Below, piece after piece: positions 7,519 through 16,233 of a stretch of 32,322 nucleotides of DNA. How positions within the stretch are numbered: position 1 is the first letter of the stretch; each line of letters opens with the position of its first letter. The notes under the pieces are model-generated. The model was not told where the DNA came from and searched no databases. It was given only the letters and a program-made list of their open reading frames with translations. The stretch is from Bacteroidales bacterium M5 (GTDB lineage Bacteria > Bacteroidota > Bacteroidia > Bacteroidales > Muribaculaceae): the NCBI GenBank assembly GCA_001689535.1, contig LUJP01000011.1, positions 1 through 32,322 of the forward strand. The letters run 5' to 3'. The position numbers were made by a program, and so were the translations under genes.

Positions 7519-8829
7519 ATGAGTAAGCAAGCGAAACAGTGGGGAGCGATTATCGTCATGATCGCCCTATTCGCCATGATTGCATTCGTTACCAACCTGT
7601 GCACTCCTATGGCGACAATTATCAAAAACCAAGGTCCTATCAGCGACGTACTCGCTCAGATCGGCAACTACGGCAACTTCATAGCATATCTTATAATGGG
7701 TATTCCTGCCGGTATGCTCATAGCAAAATACGGCTATAAGAAAACCGCCCTTATCGGCCTTGTGATTGGAGCTATAGGTATTCTTCTCCAGTGGGTCAGC
7801 GGCCTGATGGACGTAAAGGACAATCTTGCCGCCGTATTTACAGTATATCTTATCGGCGCATTCATTGCCGGTATCTGCATGTGTATTCTTAACTGCGTTG
7901 TGAACCCCATGCTCAACCTTTTGGGCGGCGGCGGCAACGAAGGCAACAAACTGATCCAGATAGGCGGTGTGTTCAACTCCACCGCAGCTGTATGCTGCTA
8001 CATCCTTATGGGTGCTCTTATAGGTGACGTCACCAAGGCTAAAATAGCCGATGCTACACCGGCCCTCATGATAGCTCTGGCTATCTTCGTAATCGCATTC
8101 ATCGTGCTCTCCTTTACCAAAATCGAGGAACCCAAGCAGCCCAAGGTTGAGGCCAGTCTGGTGAAAGGCGCCCTTTCTTACCGTCATTTCGCTCTCGGAG
8201 CCCTCGCGATATTCCTTTATATGGGTATCGAGGTAGGTGTGCCCAACTCCTCACAGTTCCTTCTGCTCAATGAGGGAGTGCCGTCCGCTACTGTGGGCCT
8301 AATCATTGCAGTATACTGGTTCATGATGCTCATAGGCCGTTTCGTAGGTGCCGCTATCGGTTCCAAAATTTCGGCACGTACCATGATAGTCTCTGTATCG
8401 GCAGCTACAATAGCACTGATACTGTTCGGTATGTTCGCCCCTGCCGATGTGAAAGTCAGCTTCCCTGGTGTTGACTGGAGCTCACTCGAAATCATCTGGC
8501 AGCCCATCTCTCTCGGCATCTTCGCCTTCCTTCTCATCGGTCTCTGCACCTCTGTGATGTGGGGTGCGATCTTCAACCTTGCTGTGGAAGGTCTCGGAAA
8601 ATATACCGCTATAGCCTCGGGTATCTTCATGACCATGGTGTTCGGTTGCGCCGTGATGCTCGCCGTTGAAGGCGCCGTGGCTGATGCCTGCGGTTATCTC
8701 AACTCATTCTGGGTAATCCTTGGATGCGCCGCTTATATTCTCTTCTATGGCCTTATCGGTTCACGCGTAAGCCACAAGCCCACCCTCGAAGAGAAAGAAG
8801 AAGCCACCCAGATACTCGACGCTATCTGA
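7519..8829 (+). CDS. MFS sugar transporter, FHS (FucP/GluP-like) family
   Basis: 436 residues with about 12 hydrophobic segments, the first at residues 9-30 and the last near 395-420. The MFS loop motif after segment 2 is present as AKYGYKKTALIG. The family comprises sugar:proton symporters (fucose, glucose, galactose) in the inner membrane; I cannot tell the substrate from sequence alone. The start MSKQAKQWGAIIVMIALFAM matches the usual N-terminus of the Bacteroidales group. The AT-rich 112-bp upstream gap has a near -7 box (TAATTTTA, 7466-7473) but no good -33 box. A strong terminator follows, so it is probably transcribed alone. It lies next to transketolase, which fits sugar use. Confidence 0.9.
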   Translation: MSKQAKQWGAIIVMIALFAMIAFVTNLCTPMATIIKNQGPISDVLAQIGNYGNFIAYLIMGIPAGMLIAKYGYKKTALIGLVIGAIGILLQWVSGLMDVKDNLAAVFTVYLIGAFIAGICMCILNCVVNPMLNLLGGGGNEGNKLIQIGGVFNSTAAVCCYILMGALIGDVTKAKIADATPALMIALAIFVIAFIVLSFTKIEEPKQPKVEASLVKGALSYRHFALGALAIFLYMGIEVGVPNSSQFLLLNEGVPSATVGLIIAVYWFMMLIGRFVGAAIGSKISARTMIVSVSAATIALILFGMFAPADVKVSFPGVDWSSLEIIWQPISLGIFAFLLIGLCTSVMWGAIFNLAVEGLGKYTAIASGIFMTMVFGCAVMLAVEGAVADACGYLNSFWVILGCAAYILFYGLIGSRVSHKPTLEEKEEATQILDAI

Positions 8830-8888
8830 TGCCCGACGCATTCTGATTCCTACTGAAAAAACAGCGGCGCCATACGCCGCATGAACCC

Positions 8889-8924
8889 TCCGCCCCGGCT
8901 CATACATCAATGAGCCGGGGCGGA
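8889..8924 (+). terminator. hairpin terminator after the MFS gene
   Basis: Perfect 14-bp GC-rich arms (8889-8902 and 8911-8924) with an 8-nt loop are followed by ATTTGTAT. The T-run is weak but the stem is very stable, and it lies between the MFS stop and the transketolase promoter. Confidence 0.7.
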
Positions 8925-8937
8925 ATTTGTATATGGT

Positions 8938-8969
8938 TTTGTATATGATAATGCAAATGAGTAATTTTG
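8938..8969 (+). promoter_or_regulatory. Bacteroidetes-type promoter for transketolase
   Basis: TTTG (8938-8941), exactly 20 bp, then TAATTTTG (8962-8969). Transcription would start near 8975, which leaves a leader of about 20 nt before the ATG at 8997 and rules out the in-frame TTG at 8967 as a start. Confidence 0.8.
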
Positions 8970-8996
8970 CAGCAAAATACCCCACATACCAATACA

Positions 8997-11018
8997 ATGG
9001 ATAAAACATTACTTAATTCGGCGGCCGACAATATACGCGTGCTCGCCGCTTCAATGGTAGAAAAGGCAAAATCAGGTCACCCCGGCGGCGCCATGGGTGG
9101 AGCTGATTTCATCAACGTGCTTTATTCCGGATTTCTGGTTACAGATCCCGATGATCCCACCTGGTTCGCGCGCGACCGTTTCTTCCTTGATCCCGGTCAC
9201 ATGTCGCCTATGCTCTACAGTGTTCTCGCCATGCAGGGACATTACACAATGGACGAGCTTAAGGAATTCCGCCAGTGGGGCAGTGTTACTCCTGGCCATC
9301 CCGAACTCAATCCGGCCCGTGGCGTGGAAAACACCAGCGGCCCCCTCGGCCAGGGCCACACCATGGCTGTGGGAGCGGCCATAGCGGAGCGCTTCATCGC
9401 CGCCCGCTTCGGCGAGGTTTTCGCACACAAGACATACGCATTCATCTCCGACGGAGGAATTCAGGAAGAGATAAGCCAGGGTGCCGGACGTATTGCCGGA
9501 TTCCTGGGACTGTCAAACCTCATAATGTTTTACGACAGCAACAAGGTGCAGCTCTCCACCGACGTGGACGCTGTGGACACCGAGGACTACGCTGCAAAAT
9601 ACCGCGCCTGGCACTGGCACGTGATTGAAATAGACGGCACCGACCCCGAGGCAATAGCCGACGCGCTCCAGAAAGCCGAGGCCGAGAAGCACAAGCCTGT
9701 GCTCATCATTGGCAACACCGTGATGGGACGCGGCGCAGTTACCGCTTCCGGCGAGAATTTCGAAGGCAAGTGCAGCACCCACGGCCAGCCACTGAGCAAA
9801 TCGGGCGCCGACTATGCCATGACAGTGAAGAACCTCGGAGGCGACCCCGAGAACCCCTGGCAGATACGTCCCGAGGTTAAAAAGCTCTATGCCGAGCGCG
9901 CCGAGGCCCTGCGCAAAATCGTGGCTGAGCGTCGCGCCGCCGAGAAGGCATGGGCGGAGGCTAATCCCGAACAGGCCGCTGTGCTCCGCGGATTCATCGA
10001 AGGCCGTCTTCCCGAAATAGACTGGAAGAGCATCGTCACCAAGGCCAACGTGGCCACACGCACGGCATCAGCCGCAGTGCTCGCAGAGCTTTCCCACAAA
10101 GTAAAGAACATGATAGTGTCGAGTGCTGACCTCGCCAACAGCGACAAGACCGACGCATTCCTCAAGCATACCCACGCCCTCACCCACGGTGATTTCAGCG
10201 GAGCATTCCTCCACGCAGGCGTGAGCGAACTCACCATGGCCGCTATAATGAACGGCATAGTGCTTCACGGAGGCATGATGGCCGCCTGCGGCACATTCTT
10301 CGTGTTCAGCGACTATATGAAACCGGCCGTGCGCATGTCGGCTCTCATGGAGCTGCCGGTAAAATACGTGTGGAGTCACGACGCATTCCGCGTGGGCGAG
10401 GACGGTCCCACCCACGAGCCTATCGAGCAGGAAGCCCAGATACGCCTTATGGAGCAGATCCACAACTTCTCGGGACGTCGCTCCATGCTGGTGATGCGCC
10501 CTGCCGATTCCGCCGAGACAATCGTATGCTGGCGTATGGCCATGGAGAACTGTCACACACCATCCGCGCTTATTCTCACCCGTCAGGACGTGAAGGATCT
10601 TCCCGGCGACCGTCTGGCTCAGGCCGAGGGAGCACGCCGCGGAGGTTATGTGGTGATGGATGCCGAGGCTCCCGCCGTTACGCTGGTGGCAAACGGCTCG
10701 GAAGTGTCACTGCTCTGCGACGTGGCCGTATTGCTCAAGGCCGAGGGCATATCCGCAAGAGTGGTTTCAGTGCCTTCGCTCGGTGTGTTCCTGGACCAGC
10801 CTGCCGACTATCGCGCAAGCGTGATTCCCGCCGGAGTACCGGTGTTCGGACTTACCGCCGGCCTTCCCTCGACCCTTCGCGAGGTAGCCGGAGCATCCGC
10901 CACAATCTACGGTATGGAGCGCTTCGGAGCCTCCGCACCCTACAAGGTTCTCGACGAGAAATTCGGTTTCACCCCCACCGACGTGCTCAATAAGGTAAAG
11001 AACATGTTAGGAGCATAA
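8997..11018 (+). CDS. tkt: transketolase
   Basis: A ThDP- and Mg-dependent enzyme of the non-oxidative pentose phosphate pathway that moves two-carbon ketol units between sugar phosphates; cytosolic. 673 residues from the ATG at 8997, chosen because the promoter's -7 box overlaps the only upstream alternative. Visible motifs: SGHPGG (residues 26-31), SGPLGQGHTMAVG, the ThDP pyrophosphate-binding region ISDGGIQEEIS followed by NLIMFYDSN, and GEDGPTHEPIEQ in the pyrimidine domain. The site of the ThDP-activating Glu reads GVSELTM, where GVREQ/H-type sequences are usual in proteobacterial enzymes; the Glu is kept. It has its own promoter and terminator. Ribose-5-phosphate isomerase, a common neighbour in Bacteroidales, is not next to it. 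Confidence 0.96.
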   Translation: MDKTLLNSAADNIRVLAASMVEKAKSGHPGGAMGGADFINVLYSGFLVTDPDDPTWFARDRFFLDPGHMSPMLYSVLAMQGHYTMDELKEFRQWGSVTPGHPELNPARGVENTSGPLGQGHTMAVGAAIAERFIAARFGEVFAHKTYAFISDGGIQEEISQGAGRIAGFLGLSNLIMFYDSNKVQLSTDVDAVDTEDYAAKYRAWHWHVIEIDGTDPEAIADALQKAEAEKHKPVLIIGNTVMGRGAVTASGENFEGKCSTHGQPLSKSGADYAMTVKNLGGDPENPWQIRPEVKKLYAERAEALRKIVAERRAAEKAWAEANPEQAAVLRGFIEGRLPEIDWKSIVTKANVATRTASAAVLAELSHKVKNMIVSSADLANSDKTDAFLKHTHALTHGDFSGAFLHAGVSELTMAAIMNGIVLHGGMMAACGTFFVFSDYMKPAVRMSALMELPVKYVWSHDAFRVGEDGPTHEPIEQEAQIRLMEQIHNFSGRRSMLVMRPADSAETIVCWRMAMENCHTPSALILTRQDVKDLPGDRLAQAEGARRGGYVVMDAEAPAVTLVANGSEVSLLCDVAVLLKAEGISARVVSVPSLGVFLDQPADYRASVIPAGVPVFGLTAGLPSTLREVAGASATIYGMERFGASAPYKVLDEKFGFTPTDVLNKVKNMLGA

Positions 11019-11050
11019 TCTCCCCGATAATATAAAAACAGCAATACATG

Positions 11051-11082
11051 GAGTGGCGATATCAGATCGCCACTCTTTTTTT
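11051..11082 (+). terminator. intrinsic terminator of transketolase
   Basis: Perfect 10-bp arms (GAGTGGCGAT, 11051-11060; ATCGCCACTC, 11066-11075), a 5-nt loop and seven T (11076-11082). A textbook rho-independent terminator. Confidence 0.92.
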
Positions 11083-11118
11083 GTCGGAACTCTGAACGGG
11101 GGCACTGGGAACGGGTGA

Positions 11119-11200
11119 CTGGGAGCATCGGCCACCGGCCGTCGTAAAAAAGGACGGCGGGGACGCCGACCTTCCCAGATAAAGACGCCGACCTTCCCAG
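11119..11200. repeat. intergenic inverted repeat with CTGGGA ends (copy B) plus a duplicated end
   Basis: The left arm (from 11119) has CTGGGAGCATCGGCC, and the right arm ends GCCGACCTTCCCAG at 11178. An extra 18-bp direct copy of the right end follows (11162-11179 and 11184-11201), and a partial extra left end (ACTGGGAACGG) sits at about 11104. It shares ends and the GGCCGTCGT core with 3602-3696. It lies between the converging tkt and M16 peptidase genes. Confidence 0.7.
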
Positions 11201-11210
11201 ACGTCCTAAG

Positions 11211-12446
11211 CTATTCGGCGCGGTATATGAGGGTGCAGGAGCGCTCGGGGCGCAGGATGCGCGAGGCTTCCGCGCGTAAGCCGGATGATGTGGCCGCCCG
11301 ATAGTAATCTATCTGGGTATTTATATCCACATTCTGCATCACGGCCGTGGCGAGAAGCAACGCCTTTGAACGGCAACTCACGGAGCCGAGGAGCGTGCGG
11401 CTTTCGAAGCGGTTGAGAGCGCTTTCGAGCTCGTAATCCGACGGGCCGTCAGTGGCCATTTCCTCAATCTGAGCCCAAAGGGCGGCTTCGGCGCGGGCCA
11501 CATCGGCATCGCTGTTGCCGCGCAGCCATCCGCTCACTTTCAGATAGCCGGGCTCGTCGGAGCCGGATATGGAGGCATCGGCCGAGGTGAAAATATCGGT
11601 GCCCATCACCAGCCGCCGGTAGAAGCGCGAGGAAATACCGGAGGCAAGCACGTCGGTTATAAGGTCGGCCTCGCGATATCCCGGAGCCATATATGCCACC
11701 ATGGGGAAACAGATGGTGACGGAGGTCTGCGGCACGGGGCGCGTCACACTGAGACGGCGAGCCTCGGTGATTTCAGGTTCCGGCGCATAGAGGCGCGGAG
11801 CCACGGGACGCGGCTTTACCGGTCCGAACCACCGTTCGACCTCGCGGCGTGCCTCCTCCAGAGTCACTGGACCCGCTATGGCCAGCACGGCATTGGAGGG
11901 AGAATAATGTGTGTGATAGAAGCGGCGTATCTCCTCGGCCGGACACTCCATGATGTCTTCGGGACACCGGCCGATAGTTGGTACGCGGTAGGGATGCTCA
12001 CGGTATATCAGCGACCGCAGAATATGGCCGAAATCGCCGTAAGGACGGTTGAGACACACCTGCTTGAACTCTTCCACCACCACCTTGCGCTGCACTTCGA
12101 GCGAACGGTCGGTGAGAAGCAGCTGCTCCATGCGGTCGGCCTCGGCACGCAATGCGGTGGAGAGATTCACCGGCGGTATACTTTCGTAGAAATCCGTGAA
12201 ATCATTGGAGGTCCAGGCGTTGTTTGAGCCTCCCGCAAGTTCGAGGGCGCCGTCGAAATCAGGCAAGTTGAGCGACCCTCCGAACATCAGATGCTCGAAG
12301 AGATGAGCCATGCCGGTGTGGGAGGGATTCTCGTCGCGCGCGCCGACGTTATAAAGCAGATTTACGTGTACGAGCGGCGAGGCGACGTCATAGTGATGGA
12401 CCACACGCAGTCCGTTGGAGAGAGTGAATGTGGAATAAGGAATCAT
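11211..12446 (-). CDS. M16 family zinc metallopeptidase
   Basis: 411 residues with one M16 peptidase module and its inactive partner domain, similar in size to mitochondrial-processing-peptidase beta-like bacterial proteins. The inverted zinc motif HxxEH is H48-L-F-E51-H52 (AHLFEHLMFGG), and the third ligand is probably E125 or E126 in VVVEEFKQV. No signal peptide is evident, so it is probably cytosolic, although Bacteroidetes relatives are often described without a localisation. The start lies 3 bp after the cyclophilin stop, so the two are co-transcribed. It is the last gene of the long minus-strand run. Its substrate is unknown; family members degrade or process small peptides. Confidence 0.92.
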   Translation of the reverse strand: MIPYSTFTLSNGLRVVHHYDVASPLVHVNLLYNVGARDENPSHTGMAHLFEHLMFGGSLNLPDFDGALELAGGSNNAWTSNDFTDFYESIPPVNLSTALRAEADRMEQLLLTDRSLEVQRKVVVEEFKQVCLNRPYGDFGHILRSLIYREHPYRVPTIGRCPEDIMECPAEEIRRFYHTHYSPSNAVLAIAGPVTLEEARREVERWFGPVKPRPVAPRLYAPEPEITEARRLSVTRPVPQTSVTICFPMVAYMAPGYREADLITDVLASGISSRFYRRLVMGTDIFTSADASISGSDEPGYLKVSGWLRGNSDADVARAEAALWAQIEEMATDGPSDYELESALNRFESRTLLGSVSCRSKALLLATAVMQNVDINTQIDYYRAATSSGLRAEASRILRPERSCTLIYRAE

Positions 12447-12449
12447 CTG

Positions 12450-13319
12450 TCAGGGATTGAGCACCTTCATGCTCAGGATTTTCACCGGCTCCAGAGGACG
12501 GTCGTTGCCGTCGGTCTCCACCTGCTGTATGCGGTCTATTACGTCCATGCCCGAAAGCACCTCGCCGAACACGGTATAGCCGCCGTCGAGATGCGGCGTG
12601 CCGCCCACGGTTGTATAAGCTTCGCGCTGTTCGGGCGTGAAGCCTACCGCGGGTTCGGTTTTGGCTATCTCCTGCGTACGGCGGTTAAGCTCGTCCTGAA
12701 GTGCCTGCAGCCCGGCCTGATCGCGGTTGCGGCGCAAGGTCATGATGGTGTCGCGGTTCTGTGCGGTGAGTGTATCGAAAATCTCCTGCATGCGGGCGTG
12801 GCGCATGCGCTGCTCCATGGCGTCGAGCTGGCCGGGAGAGAACATGCGGCCGGTAACCACATAGAACTGCGAGCCGCTCGACTGGCGGTCGGGGTTCACA
12901 GCATCGGCCTCGCGGGCTGCGGCAAGCGCACCACGTTTGTGGAAATGGCGGTCGAGCATTATCTCGGCGTCGATTTTGTAGCCGGGGTCACCGCTACCAA
13001 GGAGTTTTCCGGCGGGTGCGTCCTTAGAGTCGGGGTCGCCGCCCTGAACCATGAAGTCGCGGATTACGCGATGGAACAGCAGGCCGTCGTAATAGCCCTC
13101 AGAGGCGAGTTTCACGAAGTTGCGGAGGTGTTTGGGCGTGTCGCCGTAGAGAAGCAGCGTGACATTGCCGAGCGAGGTGGTCATTTCCACCTTTACGTCG
13201 CCTGTCCCGGCGGCGGGAGTTGCGGATGGATTCTGCATTGCTGGAATGGCTTTTGATGTGGTTGCGGCAGCGATACACAGGAGCATACCCGCTATCGCCG
13301 GTAGAATTCGTTTAGTCAT
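12450..13319 (-). CDS. exported cyclophilin-type peptidyl-prolyl cis-trans isomerase
   Basis: 289 residues. A signal peptide (1-24, ending TSKA) predicts export to the periplasm, where it should catalyse proline isomerisation during folding. The cyclophilin core is clear: NFVKLASEGYYDGLLFHRVI then DFMVQGGDP, and later SGSQFYVVTGR and HLDGGYTVFGEV. Between the last two lies a charged, helix-prone insert of about 75 residues (LDAMEQRMRHARMQEIF onward) that is absent from single-domain cyclophilins. I chose the ATG at 13319: the longer open frame up to 13433 overlaps the previous gene and lacks a signal peptide at its start. It lies 17 bp after the preceding gene's stop and 3 bp before the M16 gene. 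Confidence 0.93.
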   Translation of the reverse strand: MTKRILPAIAGMLLCIAAATTSKAIPAMQNPSATPAAGTGDVKVEMTTSLGNVTLLLYGDTPKHLRNFVKLASEGYYDGLLFHRVIRDFMVQGGDPDSKDAPAGKLLGSGDPGYKIDAEIMLDRHFHKRGALAAAREADAVNPDRQSSGSQFYVVTGRMFSPGQLDAMEQRMRHARMQEIFDTLTAQNRDTIMTLRRNRDQAGLQALQDELNRRTQEIAKTEPAVGFTPEQREAYTTVGGTPHLDGGYTVFGEVLSGMDVIDRIQQVETDGNDRPLEPVKILSMKVLNP

Positions 13320-13336
13320 TATTATAAAACGGACGC

Positions 13337-13711
13337 TTAGATTCCGGCCGGATACACGCGCTTGTAGATACGGCGGAAGTTGTTGTCGGAAGCGTTGAGC
13401 TCTTCGTGACGGGCCTCGTAGTCCTCGCCCCATATCGAGGGAAGGAGCTGGGCCAGATAGTTGCGCTCGCGGTCCTTGTCGATCGCGGCCTCAATCAGGC
13501 GCGAGATCTGGGGAGCATATTTTTCGCTGTCTATGGCGTTGAGATAGCGGGCGGCGCTCACGGTGAACTGTCCGTTGGGGTCAACCGTCACCATATTTTC
13601 AATGAGTTCGTCGAGAATGGGATCAATCTCCTGGATGTTGTTGGCTATGTACTCGTAGGTCTGGAGTCCATCGGGGTCTTTACTGAGTTTAGCCTTAAGT
13701 GTTTTGTCCAT
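13337..13711 (-). CDS. conserved-looking cytosolic protein of unknown function
   Basis: 124 residues, start MDKTLKAKLSKDPDG, no signal peptide or membrane segment, acidic and mostly helical by composition. Notable stretches are DPILDELIENMVTVDPNGQF near residues 30-50 and LLPSIWGEDYEARHEELN near 88-106, ending in a basic tail (FRRIYKRVYPAGI). I do not recognise a family. It sits inside a dense operon, 33 bp after yigZ and 17 bp before the cyclophilin gene, with the same GC-rich codon use, so it is almost certainly expressed. Function not assigned. Confidence 0.75.
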   Translation of the reverse strand: MDKTLKAKLSKDPDGLQTYEYIANNIQEIDPILDELIENMVTVDPNGQFTVSAARYLNAIDSEKYAPQISRLIEAAIDKDRERNYLAQLLPSIWGEDYEARHEELNASDNNFRRIYKRVYPAGI

Positions 13712-13744
13712 TGCTTGTGAGAGTAGTGATTGGAGGGAGGAGGG

Positions 13745-14365
13745 TCAGAATAGATTTACTGGATCGGAGACCGAAGTGCCGTCCACGCCCTCAAGGAGCG
13801 TCTTCAAGGCGTGGGCGCGGTCGGCCCGGATTGAGACTGTGATGGAACAGGTGTTGTCAAACTCCTGGCCGGTTATAGCTGCTTCGGAATTCTTGAGGGC
13901 CCGCATCACATCGTTCATTGCTATGTAAGGGAACGTGACGGTGAGCGACGCCATTTCGTGGGCGGTAACGGTCTGAGCCGCGTCAAGAGCCTCGCACGCG
14001 GCAGCCCGGTATGCGGCTATAAGGCCGGATGTGCCGAGCTTGATGCCGCCGAAATAACGCACCACCGCCACCACCACATTGGTGAGGCCGTGGGAACGTA
14101 TCTGGCCCAAAATAGGCTTTCCTGCGGTGCCGGAGGGCTCTCCGTTGTCGTTCGACGCCGTGACGGAGCCGTCGGCGCCTATGGAATAGGCCCAGCAGCA
14201 GTGGCGTGCGTCATGGTATTCGTTGGCTTTCGCGGATACGAACGCGCGCGCCTCCTCAGGGGTGGATGCCGGAGCGGCAAATGCCAGAAAGCGGCTCATC
14301 TTCTCGCGCACAATCGCGCGGGAAGGAGCTGCTATGGTGAGGTATTCGCTGTCGCGGCAGGCCAT
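13745..14365 (-). CDS. yigZ: YigZ/IMPACT family protein
   Basis: 206 residues. The N-terminal UPF0029/IMPACT domain has the family signatures KANEYHDARHCCWAYS, NDNGEPSGTAGKPIL and VVVVRYFGGIKLGTSGLI (positions about 46-130). A smaller ferredoxin-like C-terminal domain (DUF1949-type) follows. The family is linked to translation control or ribosome-associated stress in eukaryotes; its bacterial role is unsettled. It lies 9 bp after queA and is probably co-transcribed. Length is normal. Confidence 0.93.
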   Translation of the reverse strand: MACRDSEYLTIAAPSRAIVREKMSRFLAFAAPASTPEEARAFVSAKANEYHDARHCCWAYSIGADGSVTASNDNGEPSGTAGKPILGQIRSHGLTNVVVAVVRYFGGIKLGTSGLIAAYRAAACEALDAAQTVTAHEMASLTVTFPYIAMNDVMRALKNSEAAITGQEFDNTCSITVSIRADRAHALKTLLEGVDGTSVSDPVNLF

Positions 14366-14374
14366 GGCGCGGAA

Positions 14375-15424
14375 TCAGAGTATGAGCATTGCGTCGCCGT
14401 AGGCTCCGAAACGGTATTTCTCCTTCACGGCCTCGTTGTAGGCCTTCATCACCAGATCGTAGCCGCCGAAGGCTGTGGCCATCATGAGCATAGTGGAATA
14501 AGGAAGGTGGAAATTCGTAAGCAGTGCATCGGTCACGGTGAAGTCGTAGGGCGGGAAGATAAACTTATTGGTCCAGCCGGTATACGTCTTCATGTGGCCG
14601 CTCATGCTCACGGCGCTCGCTATGGCGCGGAGCACGGAGGTGCCGATGGCGCACACGCGGTGGTTGGCGTCCTTCACGCCGTTTACCATATCCACCAACG
14701 CCTGTGTCACTTCCATCTGCTCGGAGTCCATGCGGTGCTTGGTGAGGTCTTCCACGTCGATTTCGCGGAAGTTGCCAAGGCCGCTATGAAGGGTGAGGAA
14801 TGCCTGATAGATGCCTTTTATCTCCAGACGCTTCAGAAGCTCGCGGCTGAAATGCAGGCCGGCAGCTGGAGCCACCACAGCGCCCTCTTTGGAGGCATAA
14901 ATGGTCTGGTAGCGTTCGGCGTCGGAGGGTTCCGGCTCACGGTTTATGTAAGCGGGCAGAGGTGTCTGGCCCAGGGCGAAGAGAGCCTTCTTGAATTCCT
15001 CGTGGGGGCCGTCGTAGAGGAAACGGAGGGTGCGGCCGCGCGAGGTGGTGTTGTCGATCACTTCGGCCACCATAGACTCATCGTCGCCGAAGTAGAGTTT
15101 GTTGCCTATTCTGATTTTGCGGGCAGGCTCCACAAGCACGTCCCACAGTTTGTTTTCGGCATTGAGCTCGCGAAGCAGAAACACTTCAATGCGTGCTCCG
15201 GTCTTTTCCTTGTTGCCGAACAGACGGGCGGGAAACACCTTGGTGTCGTTGAACACAAAGATATCGCCGTCGTCGAAATAGTCGATGATATCCTTGAATA
15301 TACGGTGTTCGATTTCACCGCTCGCACGGTTTATCACCATCATGCGTGACTGGTCGCGTTCGGCCACGGGATACTGGGCTATAAGCTCTTGGGGCAGCTT
15401 GAATTTGAATTGCGATAGTTTCAT
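14375..15424 (-). CDS. queA: S-adenosylmethionine:tRNA ribosyltransferase-isomerase QueA
   Basis: Transfers the ribosyl group of SAM to preQ1 at tRNA position 34 to form epoxyqueuosine; cytosolic. 349 residues, the usual size. The typical opening MKLSQFKFKLPQELIAQYP, VFNDTKVFPARLFG (residues 55-70), the AAGLHFS motif near 165 and the LTLHSGLGNFREIDVEDLTKH region are all present. C-terminal DALLTNFHLPYSTMLMM is also a family signature. It starts 37 bp after truB ends, in the same direction. No other queuosine gene is in the window. Confidence 0.97.
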   Translation of the reverse strand: MKLSQFKFKLPQELIAQYPVAERDQSRMMVINRASGEIEHRIFKDIIDYFDDGDIFVFNDTKVFPARLFGNKEKTGARIEVFLLRELNAENKLWDVLVEPARKIRIGNKLYFGDDESMVAEVIDNTTSRGRTLRFLYDGPHEEFKKALFALGQTPLPAYINREPEPSDAERYQTIYASKEGAVVAPAAGLHFSRELLKRLEIKGIYQAFLTLHSGLGNFREIDVEDLTKHRMDSEQMEVTQALVDMVNGVKDANHRVCAIGTSVLRAIASAVSMSGHMKTYTGWTNKFIFPPYDFTVTDALLTNFHLPYSTMLMMATAFGGYDLVMKAYNEAVKEKYRFGAYGDAMLIL

Positions 15425-15461
15425 AAAGGAGAAGGATCTTATTTATTCGGTTAACGCGTTT

Positions 15462-16217
15462 TTATTCGGTTTGTTTGGATTTTGAGGCCGGTTGGCGGCG
15501 TATCGGCGGCGTGAAGTCATCGGGATAAGTAAGCTCAACGGCGCGTATCAGCTCCACGGTCTGGTCTACGGTCAGGCAGAGGTCTTCAGTGACCTCTCCC
15601 ACGCGCGTGCGCCGCAGGGCCGTAAGGTGGCCGCCCGAGCCGAGGGCAGCGCCTATGTCGCGGGCCAGTGCGCGGATGTAGGTGCCTTTGCTGCACACCA
15701 CCCTGAGTGTGATGCTCTCGGGCGAGAAGTCAAGAAGCTCCAGCTCGTCAATCACGAGCGTCTTGGGCTTCAGCTCCACTTCCTCGCCGGAGCGCGCCAT
15801 CTCGTAGGCGCGGCGTCCTTCTATCTTGCAGGCGCTGAACGAGGGCGGAATCTGACTTATCTCGCCGGTGAAGCGAGGGAGTGTCTGCTCCACGAGCGCA
15901 CGGGTGATATGGTCGGTGGGATAACGGGCGTCGATCTCCGTTTCGAGGTCGAATGATGGCGTGGTGGCGCCCAGAGCTATGGTGGCCACATATTCCTTTA
16001 CGCCGGCCTGCAGGCGTTCAATCTGTTTGGTGGCGCGGCCGGTGGTCACAATCATCACTCCGGTGGCGAGAGGGTCGAGCGTTCCGGCATGGCCCACCTT
16101 CATCTTCTTTAGGCCTATGCGGCGCAGAAGCGAGGCGCGCACGCGCTTCACCACATCAAACGAGGTCCAGCCAAGTGGTTTGTCTATATAAAGTATTTCG
16201 CCTGTAATGAAGTCCAT
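15462..16217 (-). CDS. truB: tRNA pseudouridine(55) synthase TruB
   Basis: Forms pseudouridine 55 in the T-arm of tRNAs. 251 residues. The catalytic Asp is D48 in VGHAGTLDPLATGV, and the start IDKPLGWTSFDVVKRV is typical. C-terminal VVCSKGTYIRALARDIG is the second family signature (residues 188-205). The C-terminus is short and lacks a full PUA domain, as in many Bacteroidetes TruB proteins. It begins 16 bp after the uppP stop, within the operon. Confidence 0.97.
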   Translation of the reverse strand: MDFITGEILYIDKPLGWTSFDVVKRVRASLLRRIGLKKMKVGHAGTLDPLATGVMIVTTGRATKQIERLQAGVKEYVATIALGATTPSFDLETEIDARYPTDHITRALVEQTLPRFTGEISQIPPSFSACKIEGRRAYEMARSGEEVELKPKTLVIDELELLDFSPESITLRVVCSKGTYIRALARDIGAALGSGGHLTALRRTRVGEVTEDLCLTVDQTVELIRAVELTYPDDFTPPIRRQPASKSKQTE

Positions 16218-16233
16218 TCCTGAGCCGGGTGGG

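Noticed and set aside
8967..8996. TTG start adding ten residues to transketolase
   Set aside because: The codon lies inside the -7 promoter box, so it is not in the transcript.
13958..15349. 463-residue open frame on the plus strand across yigZ and queA
   Set aside because: It spans two convincing minus-strand genes and their junction; its composition is that of an antisense shadow.
15441..15475. Direct repeat TTATTCGGTT near the truB stop
   Set aside because: Two short copies, partly coding (the end of truB), easily due to chance.
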